The notes beneath the pieces were generated by a model, which saw nothing but the letters and a program-made list of their open reading frames with translations, searched no databases and was not told the DNA's origin. A stretch of 64,000 nt of DNA, taken from positions 1 through 64,000 of the forward strand of contig JAZDEY010000056.1 in NCBI GenBank assembly GCA_043808325.1. Reading direction: 5' to 3'. Below, one piece after another: positions 17,280-25,480 of this stretch. Position 1 is the first letter of the stretch, and each line of letters starts with the position of its first letter. A program made the translations under genes and the position numbers. This stretch comes from JAZDEY01 sp043808325 [NCBI: Candidatus Eiseniibacteriota bacterium]. Lineage in GTDB: Bacteria; Arandabacterota; Arandabacteria; Arandabacterales.

Positions 17280-19670
17280 CTACCTTACGGAACCCGAGAT
17301 CTTGGTCTCCAGGTTCTTTAGATGATTGCGGAGCTCCGGGGTTCCCCCGGTCAGCTCGATGTAATGCCTCAAGTGATATGCTGCGAGATCAAGGTTCTTG
17401 AGACGTTCTTCATAGCACATGGCAAGATTGATGTGGGCCGAGCCGGACCCGGGGTCGACCTTGATTTCCGCTTCGAACTCCCGGCATGCGAGCCCGACGT
17501 CCCCCTTGCGATAGGCCACAACGCCTCTCGCAAAGTGAGCGCCACTATAAGATGGGGATACTGCGAGCACCCGATCGAATTCCCTCGTCGCCCCGTCAAG
17601 ATCTCCGCGATCGAAGTAGATTGTGCCGGCCTGAAAATGTGCCGGAGCAGAGAGGCTGTCGATCTCGGCCGCACGCAGGTAAGCCTCAAGGGCTCTCGCA
17701 GAGAGCCCCAGCGACGCCAGGTTGTCCCCTCTAAGCAGATAACGATCGGACACCTTCTCGCGGTCGAGCGGCCGAGCGGCGACCCAGGGACGTCTCTCAG
17801 GAAGAAGCTTGAGCAGGAATGCGACTTGAGCCTTCGACTGACTGGCGAGCGTGGGATCGTTCCTTAAGGCGACCAGCAGGGACTCGGCATTCGCCAGATC
17901 TGCCCTTTCGTAGTATGCGCCGGCCTTGGCAAGTTTGGCAAGGCTGTAGCCGGGGTTGAGCTCGAGAGCCCGGTCAAGGTGGATCATTGCCGAGTCACTC
18001 TGCCCGGCCTCCGCGTAGACCAGCCCTAGATTGTAAAGGGCTTTGTCATACTTGGGGTCGAGCCTGGCGGCTTCGCCGAGCTCGCGTTTGGCATCCTCAT
18101 AGTCGCCCTGGCGTGAAAGCATGATCCCAAGATTGACGTGGGCCGCCACAATCGACGGGTCAAGCTCGAGGGCTTTCCTGTAGTTTGCGAGGGCGCGCGA
18201 CGGATCGCTCTTGCCCTCATAGATGATGCCCAACCGGTAGTAGGATTGAGCAAAACCGTTCAAGGGGTGAATCCTGTAGAAATTGATGTGAACTATGATG
18301 AACAGAACAAGGAAACCCACGAGCGAAGAGGCGACCGATCGCCAACGGCCTTCCGCACCCTGGGAGATCAGCCAGAAAAGGAAGTAGGACGCAAAGACCA
18401 TCAGGGCGGGAACCATGGGAAGGCGGTAGCGCGCGACCACGAAGAAGGTGACGATGCTCGCCGAATAGGCCAGGATGAACAAGAAGAGCAACCACGCATC
18501 CTTGCGCCGGCGAAGGGCCAGAATGATCCCCACGATACCGAGGGGTGCGACCGCGCCGAAGGACGGGGTGGGAAGCCGTAGAATCCACGAGTACTGCCGC
18601 TCGAACGGCAGGTGTTCGATCTGGGGTATCTCATATACCGACCAGAAGAAGAAAAACTTCCTCAGCATGTTGGAGACAAAGGCGCCGGGGCGAGCGCGGA
18701 TATAGGCAAGGCCGCGGTCACGCCAGTAAGTCGACACCTGTGACGGCTTGAGCGGCCGCCCCAGGGAGCGTTCGGCAATCGCCTGCCCCGAGGGATCGGT
18801 GTAGATGTCGAGTCCCTCGGGCTTAACGTAGGCGCCCGTCGAGGCGGCGTTGTTGCCGATATAGAAGTTGAGCCCCGCATTTGAGGTGAGCGGCACCAGG
18901 TCTTTGCCCACGGCGTAATTCCTGATGAGGACCGGAGCGACCACGACCGCAATGCCTGCCGCGACCAGCAGGGCTCTGCGGATACGGACTTCCAGGGGCA
19001 GCTTGCCGTAGACGAGGACAAAGCCCAGCGCCAACGGGGCAAAGGCGAGAACGCTGGCATTGCCGACCGCCGAGAGCCCGGCAAAGACGCCTGCAACCAG
19101 GAAGGCGCGCATGCTGCTCCGCCTTATGCCTCGATAGAGAAAGTACAGCATCAGCGTGTTCAGGAGCGTAGCGAGAACCGGCAGCAGAATCATGTTGTCA
19201 TAGAATATGAAGGGTACGTAGAGCGCGGCAAGGAGTCCGGCAATGATGCCCACACCGACCCCGAAGGCCTCTCTCGCCAGAAGATAGATGAACCCTACCG
19301 TGAATGCACCGACCAGGCTCTGGAGGGCCTTTGCGGCAAGCAGGCTGGGACCGAAGATCTTGTAGACCACGGCAAGGAAGTAGGGATACAGCGGCCCCAT
19401 GAAGAAGACCTCCCTGCCTATCCAGTTACCCGCTGCGATCTGCTTGGCCCAGGAGTCGTAGAACTTGGTATCCAGATCGAGGTGGTCGAAGAAGGGGCTG
19501 TGACGCGAACCGAAGGTATAAGCCAGGCGCAGAGCCGCTGCAAGCGCGACCAGAAGAACAAAGTAGAAGGTCTCAGTGCGGATGCCTCCGCGGGCCGGCC
19601 GCGCTGCCCCGGCCTCGGAGGACGCCTCAGAGGGTTTAGACTTTGGCCCTGAACTTTGCTTTGGCTGCAT
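17280..19670 (-). CDS. GT-C glycosyltransferase fused to C-terminal TPR repeats
   Basis: The 796-residue protein has an N-terminal membrane half (about residues 30-460, ten or more hydrophobic helices) with a family 39-like first loop (HLDLDTKFYDSWAKQI and FFMGPLYPYFLAVVY). The soluble half consists of tetratricopeptide repeats, for example YYRLGIIYEGKSDPSRALAN, ALYNLGLVYAEAGQSDSAMI and HFQAGTIYFDRGDLDGATRE, at least six units. This layout recalls eukaryotic TMTC O-mannosyltransferases. TPRs probably hold the acceptor protein or a partner. I use the ATG at 19670; it overlaps the end of the upstream YfhO gene by 35 bases, without an obvious ribosome binding site, suggesting translational coupling. 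GT-C identity is firm, O-glycosylation of proteins is inference. Confidence 0.82.
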   Translation of the reverse strand: MQPKQSSGPKSKPSEASSEAGAARPARGGIRTETFYFVLLVALAAALRLAYTFGSRHSPFFDHLDLDTKFYDSWAKQIAAGNWIGREVFFMGPLYPYFLAVVYKIFGPSLLAAKALQSLVGAFTVGFIYLLAREAFGVGVGIIAGLLAALYVPFIFYDNMILLPVLATLLNTLMLYFLYRGIRRSSMRAFLVAGVFAGLSAVGNASVLAFAPLALGFVLVYGKLPLEVRIRRALLVAAGIAVVVAPVLIRNYAVGKDLVPLTSNAGLNFYIGNNAASTGAYVKPEGLDIYTDPSGQAIAERSLGRPLKPSQVSTYWRDRGLAYIRARPGAFVSNMLRKFFFFWSVYEIPQIEHLPFERQYSWILRLPTPSFGAVAPLGIVGIILALRRRKDAWLLFLFILAYSASIVTFFVVARYRLPMVPALMVFASYFLFWLISQGAEGRWRSVASSLVGFLVLFIIVHINFYRIHPLNGFAQSYYRLGIIYEGKSDPSRALANYRKALELDPSIVAAHVNLGIMLSRQGDYEDAKRELGEAARLDPKYDKALYNLGLVYAEAGQSDSAMIHLDRALELNPGYSLAKLAKAGAYYERADLANAESLLVALRNDPTLASQSKAQVAFLLKLLPERRPWVAARPLDREKVSDRYLLRGDNLASLGLSARALEAYLRAAEIDSLSAPAHFQAGTIYFDRGDLDGATREFDRVLAVSPSYSGAHFARGVVAYRKGDVGLACREFEAEIKVDPGSGSAHINLAMCYEERLKNLDLAAYHLRHYIELTGGTPELRNHLKNLETKISGSVR

Positions 19671-22600
19671 ACAGGATACCGACCAATAACCCAAGACAGG
19701 TCAAGCCAAGCCCGAAGAAAAGGGAGCGCGGCTTGAACGTCATCGTGACCTTGTGGGCGCCGCGAGGAATCTCTATTGCCCGGGTGCCCACGTCGGTCTC
19801 GAGCAGGGACACGGCCTTGCCGTCCACATAGGCCTTCCAGCCCGGATAGTAGGCATCCTCGAAGAGCAGAAGCCCATCCTGCTCGGCCGAGACCTCCAGC
19901 TGCACCTTCTCGGGCTCGTATGAGGTGATGCGGCTGGCGCCGCAAAGCATGTCGGGGATATCCCCTAGCCTCCCCGCAATCTCAATAACACGCGAAGCCG
20001 CCGCGCCTCGAATACCGATCCGCGACCGTTCGACCAAGAGCGCCTTGCTTAACGCCGCCGTATTCTCATAGATACGCATGTCACCGTCAAAGATAAGTTC
20101 AAACTCGAGCCGGCGAGGCTGCGGAAGGTAGATCATCCTGCCGGCCGCAGCGGTGAAGCTTGAATCGGACGTCACGGTGACTCTCCCCGGAGGCTCGCCC
20201 CCAAGATCGATCAGCACTCGCCTCATCCTTAGATAAGATGGGAAGCTCACTCGGCGCAATGACTTTCGGGAGCCATCTGCTATCTCAAGCGGCAGGTCCC
20301 TCGCCTTGCTGGTCACGCTGAGACTAAGCACACCTCCCACCGCACCGTCGGCTCCCGCACCTATCTCACCTCCGGTGTCGCCCCCACTACCCTCTCCAGT
20401 GCGCGGGTCGATGGCGTAGCCTGCCTCGATCTGGCTCGGGACGCAGTCACTCACCACAAATTCGAATCCTCCCCACGCTGCAAGGGTCGGACCTGGACGC
20501 GACCCGCTCGACTCCGGGCTCGTCGCTGCCAGCGTGAGCCTTCCGGAGCCGGCGCCGAGCGCTCGAAGATCAAGGCTTGCCTCATACCACCGGCCGGGCT
20601 TACACCACTTCGTGAACTGAGCCTTGCCAGATACACTCTCAAACGTAAGCGCGAATCCAAGCGAATCCGGCGAGCTCGCGCCGCCTTTTGAAGCGGCGCT
20701 CTCAAAGCCGATGAAAAAATCACACCGCTCGGCCTGCGGAATATACAGGTTCGCCGTCACGGTCTGGCCGGCACCGAGGCAGAAGGCCGGCCTGGCGTCA
20801 TCACCCAGATTGACCATCCTGAAGGCCGCGAGCGTGCTGCTCCCTTCGGCGATCGCCTCGAAAACGGGAGACGCCGCCAGGTCAGGGTTGAAATGGGAGT
20901 CGAGCAGGTAGGCCCCGCTCATGAAACCGGCAAGGCCGAGCGTGCCGGCGGGGTCGCTGCGAGCCGCGAGAAACTTCCCATAGGCCCTGGGCATAATGGT
21001 CGATCGTCCCTCGAGGGACTGTATCCCGAAAAGCTGATTGGTGTTGGCCGGAAGAACCCAGGTGCCCGATTCCTGACTGAGGGTCCTCCACTCGCCGTGG
21101 GTGCCCGCTACCTGCCTCAAGACCTTGATTCCATCGGTCTCAAAGACGCTCGCGGCCGGCTGGCTCACGTAATACTGCTTCGCAGCCAACCCGACATCGA
21201 GCGCCACGCATATCACAAAGAGCAAACGGGCCGCAGCCACCAAGCGCCGCCGGCGCTCCGATCGAAGAGACACAACGAGGAGCAAGCCGAGACCGGCCAG
21301 GCCGAAGGCAAGCCCCTGGACAAGCTGCCGGTTTTCGTAGGCAAGCCACGGTGCGCCTCCGCCGGCGAGCCACTCCCGGATTCTCTCCGCCCCTATGGCG
21401 GGCCAGGTGGGCCCGGTGGAGGCGCGCGCGCGCTCCACGAGGCTCGATACAATCGTGTCGCCCCGGATAGCAAAGACAACCCACGCGGCCACAACTGATC
21501 CGAAGACCGCGCCCGCAACGGCGAGAAAAACACGCCTGGCTGCCCGGTCACTCGATCCAGTCCACAGGGAGAAGCCCTTGCCGCCCAGCGCGGCAACCGC
21601 GAAACACGCTATCACCGATATCCGATCTATCTGGGAATACCGGAAGAGCGGCACCGCGGCGTACACCGCCTTCAGGAGGACTGCGCTGGTTCCGATCCCG
21701 ACACTCAATACAAGCAGGGCGAAGAGAGCTCTCAGGTGCTCCGATTGCCGGATGAAAGCCACCGCTGCCAGGGCCACTGCCAGCGTACCGATACCGCAGT
21801 AGACGATGAAACCCAAGTTATAAGGATGGACGCCGTGCTGGATAAGAGGCACCCAGTTGGTGCCTTCAATGGGATTGCCGAAGAAGCCGGGGAAGAGGCA
21901 TCGCAGGAGCATGATGGGTTTGGAGACATAGAGCTCGCGCATATCATCGAGCCCGATCCCCAGACCGATCGAGTTCCGAAGATACTCCCAGAAGGGAACC
22001 AGATGGACGCCCACGACCAGGATGGAGATGAGTCCGGCAAGGCCGACGGCTCTGGCGTCGGCGAGGCCCTCCGCCCGAGCACCAGGGATGCCCCGCACCG
22101 TGCGGTCGATTCCCAACCACACCGCGTAAACAACCAGGGACATCACCCCGAACACCAGTATCTGCGGAAATCCCGCGAGATACCCCGCGACCAGGAACGC
22201 CGCGAGCATGATGGTGCCCGAGCGTTCGCTCCGGCGGGCCCGCTCAAGGCCATAGAAGAAGAACGGTATCCAGGCCGCGGAAGCGACGAATGTCGGGTGA
22301 CCCATCCGAGTGAAAAAGAAGGATGAGAAGCCGTAGGCAAATGCGCCCAGGATCGAACCCAGAGTGGAAGTGGAGATGATCCTCAAGAAAAGATACATGC
22401 CCGCCAGGGCCAGAAAAAAATGCAGTGCGATATCGTACCCCATCGCCTTCTCGGCGCCCACGGGAACCAGCGCCAAGGTAACCGGGTAGAGCACCCGCGA
22501 TTGGGGGTCCGCAAAGAAGGGCGCTCCGCCAAGGATGTAAGGGTTCCACAGGGGAATACGCCCGGCGCCGATCGCGCGCGAGAGCTCTGTCTGCCTGGGC

Positions 22601-22785
22601 AAGTAAGTCAGGATCGAATCGGTCCGGTAGGTCTTGCCGTGAAGAGCGTCGGCGGCCGCGTAGGCTCGCCACGGCTGGTAAAGCGCCGGGTTGGCCGTGA
22701 GGAGAATCCTGGGACCCAGGATCACGTCTGAGAAGAAAACCAGAACTGCAATTGCGAAGATGGCGACGATCGCGATTGTTTTCAT
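19636..22785 (-). CDS. YfhO-family membrane protein (putative glycosyltransferase)
   Basis: This 1049-residue protein shows the YfhO layout: an N-terminal helix, an early loop with YLPRQTELSRAIGAGRIPLWNPY and GGAPFFADPQSRVLYPV, about twelve membrane segments, a long extracytoplasmic beta-rich region, and the closing LLFEDAYYPGWKAYVDGK motif before a final helix. YfhO proteins are GT-C-like and, in Firmicutes, help glycosylate lipoteichoic acid or other surface polymers. Here the extracytoplasmic part (about 560-990) is unusually long, with a beta-sandwich-like insert. The start overlaps the stop of the flippase-like gene by four bases. A second YfhO copy lies 3 kb upstream in the same operon. 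Family call firm, acceptor unknown. Confidence 0.85.
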   Translation of the reverse strand: MKTIAIVAIFAIAVLVFFSDVILGPRILLTANPALYQPWRAYAAADALHGKTYRTDSILTYLPRQTELSRAIGAGRIPLWNPYILGGAPFFADPQSRVLYPVTLALVPVGAEKAMGYDIALHFFLALAGMYLFLRIISTSTLGSILGAFAYGFSSFFFTRMGHPTFVASAAWIPFFFYGLERARRSERSGTIMLAAFLVAGYLAGFPQILVFGVMSLVVYAVWLGIDRTVRGIPGARAEGLADARAVGLAGLISILVVGVHLVPFWEYLRNSIGLGIGLDDMRELYVSKPIMLLRCLFPGFFGNPIEGTNWVPLIQHGVHPYNLGFIVYCGIGTLAVALAAVAFIRQSEHLRALFALLVLSVGIGTSAVLLKAVYAAVPLFRYSQIDRISVIACFAVAALGGKGFSLWTGSSDRAARRVFLAVAGAVFGSVVAAWVVFAIRGDTIVSSLVERARASTGPTWPAIGAERIREWLAGGGAPWLAYENRQLVQGLAFGLAGLGLLLVVSLRSERRRRLVAAARLLFVICVALDVGLAAKQYYVSQPAASVFETDGIKVLRQVAGTHGEWRTLSQESGTWVLPANTNQLFGIQSLEGRSTIMPRAYGKFLAARSDPAGTLGLAGFMSGAYLLDSHFNPDLAASPVFEAIAEGSSTLAAFRMVNLGDDARPAFCLGAGQTVTANLYIPQAERCDFFIGFESAASKGGASSPDSLGFALTFESVSGKAQFTKWCKPGRWYEASLDLRALGAGSGRLTLAATSPESSGSRPGPTLAAWGGFEFVVSDCVPSQIEAGYAIDPRTGEGSGGDTGGEIGAGADGAVGGVLSLSVTSKARDLPLEIADGSRKSLRRVSFPSYLRMRRVLIDLGGEPPGRVTVTSDSSFTAAAGRMIYLPQPRRLEFELIFDGDMRIYENTAALSKALLVERSRIGIRGAAASRVIEIAGRLGDIPDMLCGASRITSYEPEKVQLEVSAEQDGLLLFEDAYYPGWKAYVDGKAVSLLETDVGTRAIEIPRGAHKVTMTFKPRSLFFGLGLTCLGLLVGILYAAKAKFRAKV

Positions 22786-23846
22786 GATTCGGGATTGCCC
22801 GGGAGCGGCCTGGCGGCTCGCCCCAGAGTGCGAATGCCATACAGGATTCCACCAAGCAGTGCGAACACAAAGAACACGACATAGACAACGAAACCGAACG
22901 AGAAGCCAAGGCTCTTCTCGACCCCGAATTGCTGGAGCATGGCGACGAAAGCGCCCTCTCTTACACCGATCCCGCTTATCGAGAAGGGCAACATCCGCGC
23001 CAACTCAACGATAGGGACGACCAGCGTGAGGACCGCAATGCTCAGATCGAGCGAGAACGCCATCGCTACGAAGTAAGCGGCCCCGATCCAGAGCAGCCGG
23101 GATACCACCGACAGGGCGATTCCGCTGGCCAGGGCTCGCCTTGAGCCACGGTAGATGATGATCGATCCGTACAGGCGCTCGAGCCTGCCCCGCACCCTGA
23201 ATCTCTTGAGAAGGTTAAAGAGCGGATTGAGGATATGCGAGAAGGTCCTGGCCACAGGTCGAATGAGCAGGATAAGAAAGCCCACTATCAGCACCACTCC
23301 GATTGCCTCGGCGCTGAGCACGAGCTTCCATTCCTTCAGCTCGCCGGCCACAAAGGGCAGGGCAATCAGACTGACGGGCAAGAGCACGAAGAAACCCATG
23401 ATGCGCTCGACCACGATTGAGGCCACGGCATCAGCCCGCTTATCGGTAGCGGTCGAGACCGCGGCTATTCTCGCGAAGTCCCCGCCAACGCTTGTGGGAA
23501 GGAAGGCGCTGAAGAAGATGCTCACCAGGTAGTAATACACCAACTTGGCCATCCGGATGCTTATTCCTCTGGCCTTGAGCAGGATGTTCCATCTCCAGGC
23601 CTGGACCAGGATCATCAGGAAATCCATGCCGACGGCAACGAGAAGCGGCCCGAGGGCAAGACCCTTGAGATGGGCAGCAATGTCCCTCCTATCGAGCCTT
23701 TCTACAAGAAACACGATGAGGCCCACGCTGACGCCGATTCTCAGGATCTTAAAGGCGATGGAAAGCAGCGTCGCTCTCCGGCGCCGCACCTGCGGCGGGA
23801 GTCCAGCGATCACGCCCACGCTCTTTCCCTTACCTGGAGTCTTCAT
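22782..23846 (-). CDS. Lysylphosphatidylglycerol synthase TM-region / flippase-like protein
   Basis: The 354-residue integral membrane protein has about eight hydrophobic helices and the family hallmarks: an N-terminal KILRIGVSVGLIVFL helix, FSAFLPTSVGGDFARI, a VVERIMGFFVLLP segment and a late LPFSISGIGVREGAFV. This UPF0104/MprF-TM/AglD family is associated with lipid-linked precursor translocation or polyprenyl-linked sugar transfer. It is bracketed by four-base overlaps on both sides (YfhO and GT-C genes), which places it in the same lipid-linked glycan pathway. Probable task: moving or presenting polyprenyl-phosphate sugars for the neighbouring GT-C enzymes. That role is inferred from context; the family identity is visible in the sequence. 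Confidence 0.83.
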   Translation of the reverse strand: MKTPGKGKSVGVIAGLPPQVRRRRATLLSIAFKILRIGVSVGLIVFLVERLDRRDIAAHLKGLALGPLLVAVGMDFLMILVQAWRWNILLKARGISIRMAKLVYYYLVSIFFSAFLPTSVGGDFARIAAVSTATDKRADAVASIVVERIMGFFVLLPVSLIALPFVAGELKEWKLVLSAEAIGVVLIVGFLILLIRPVARTFSHILNPLFNLLKRFRVRGRLERLYGSIIIYRGSRRALASGIALSVVSRLLWIGAAYFVAMAFSLDLSIAVLTLVVPIVELARMLPFSISGIGVREGAFVAMLQQFGVEKSLGFSFGFVVYVVFFVFALLGGILYGIRTLGRAARPLPGNPES

Positions 23847-25480
23847 GGCTTCTTGCGCAACACCTTTACCCAGCCGATATGGCTGATCGAGTCGTAATTC
23901 TCAAGGATCCACTCGCGCACGGGCCCGGCGTACTCGCCGAAACTCTCTGAGGTCTGGCCGATCTTGGCGCCCTCGAAGGGCTCGGTGAGGAGAATGTACC
24001 CGGTGCCGTGCGATCTTATGTCATCGATGTAACGCAGCTCCTCATCGGGGGCGAGCCTCCGCCGGTAGTGAGCATAACGGGTCGGGTTCCGTCGGTCGAA
24101 GAGAAAGTAGAGCGTCTGGAGTTGGGGCACCGCCAGTACGTATTCGCCTTCGGAAGTGTTGGCATCCAGAAACCTCTTGATCTCCGAGAAGAAGCGGGCC
24201 TCTCCAGGCGTGACATAGAGCGGCGCCCGCTTAAGCCCGAGCGGAGTATTGTTTCCGACACGCACCAGAGCGGATCCCAGGTACTCGGTATCGCCGATGC
24301 TTACTCCCTCCTGTTGGAATCTGGCAGCGGCCCGGGCATCGGTGGCAGCGCTCAGGCAGGCGATTGTCGCCCAGAGAAGGGCTACCGGTACCAGGGTCAA
24401 AATCCCGTACTCGAGCCCTGAGGCTCTCCGCCCAGCGAGGCCGGACTTTCGAACCAGAAAGAAGTGGCCGGATGCGACAAGAATGGGAACCAGCAGAAAC
24501 ACATACTGCATGGTCTGAAGCAAATGACCCAGATCGGCCCGCCACGCGCTCTGATTGAATGCCAGGGCCGCTGTAACAAGAATCACCAGCCAGGCGGTAT
24601 GTTCCTGGGTCCAGGTCCGGCGAACAAAGGCCCTCAAGAGAGCTGCAGCCGAAACGGCATAGGCGGCAAACGGCAGATAGAAGAGGGCCTTCACCGGCAG
24701 GACGTCCGCGAAATAGAGCCGATCGAGGCCGCCCCTGGCGCCGAGCCCCGGAAAGGGTATGCGATTGGTCATGTTATCCAGCATGCCGTCCACCGTCAGT
24801 TTGTGAACCATGGCGCCCAGGGCATGTTCCCGAGAGAAATAGATCACGACCGGAGCGACAGCAAGAGCGATGCCCGCAAACAGGTACCCCACCTTCTTAA
24901 GCTGCAGTACCGGGCCCTGCCTCTGGCGGAGACTTTCGACCGCGAGGGCGACCAGGCAACCTGCGGCAGCGAAGCCGGCGACGTCCTGCCTGAAGACAGC
25001 GGCAAGCCCGATCGCGGCACCCGCTGCGAGGTACCACCGGGGAAGCCTCGCCATTACGGCGAGCACTGCATACAGCGCGAAGAAACCGAAGCTCGGAATG
25101 AAGACCTTGTGCCACGGCCCGGGTGCGATCACGATCAGGACCGGCGCAAGATAGGCAAAGCGGGACTTGGTCACCGTGCGCACCACAAGGAAGGCCAGCG
25201 CGCACCTCAGAGCCTCGAGCAAGGCAAACACCAATCGCTCGATGAGAATATTGTGCCCGAAGATCCTGAACAGAGCCGCAAGGAGGTAGAAGCCGCCCGG
25301 CGCGTAGGTGTGATGAAAGTCCCGGTAAATCACCTGGCCGTCCAGAATTCGTTCTACGCTGTCGAGGAGATAGCCCTCATCATAGGCCAGACCGTACCTC
25401 ATGTATGACAGGAAGTAGGCCAGGCTTACCAGGAATATCAAGAGCGCAGTCTTCGAGGGAGTCAGCTTTGGCGAAGTCAA
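23843..25480 (-). CDS. GT-C (family 39-like) membrane glycosyltransferase
   Basis: The 545-residue protein has about eleven membrane segments. Its first loop, YGLAYDEGYLLDSVERILDGQVIYRDFHHTYAP (read here in two parts: AYDEGYLLD and VIYRDFHHTYAPGG), has the acidic DE pair typical of PMT-like GT-C enzymes. A short soluble C-terminal domain (about 430-545) follows. It should use a polyprenyl-phosphate sugar, perhaps the product of the GT2 gene in the same operon. Four-base overlaps join it to the flippase-like gene and to the second YfhO gene. Acceptor unknown. Confidence is good for the fold, moderate for family 39. Confidence 0.78.
   Translation of the reverse strand: MTSPKLTPSKTALLIFLVSLAYFLSYMRYGLAYDEGYLLDSVERILDGQVIYRDFHHTYAPGGFYLLAALFRIFGHNILIERLVFALLEALRCALAFLVVRTVTKSRFAYLAPVLIVIAPGPWHKVFIPSFGFFALYAVLAVMARLPRWYLAAGAAIGLAAVFRQDVAGFAAAGCLVALAVESLRQRQGPVLQLKKVGYLFAGIALAVAPVVIYFSREHALGAMVHKLTVDGMLDNMTNRIPFPGLGARGGLDRLYFADVLPVKALFYLPFAAYAVSAAALLRAFVRRTWTQEHTAWLVILVTAALAFNQSAWRADLGHLLQTMQYVFLLVPILVASGHFFLVRKSGLAGRRASGLEYGILTLVPVALLWATIACLSAATDARAAARFQQEGVSIGDTEYLGSALVRVGNNTPLGLKRAPLYVTPGEARFFSEIKRFLDANTSEGEYVLAVPQLQTLYFLFDRRNPTRYAHYRRRLAPDEELRYIDDIRSHGTGYILLTEPFEGAKIGQTSESFGEYAGPVREWILENYDSISHIGWVKVLRKKP

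Noticed and set aside
24464-25408. Plus-strand open frame of 314 codons opposite a GT-C gene
   Set aside because: Composition is rich in G, R, P and H without any hydrophobic or domain pattern, typical of the complement of a membrane protein gene.
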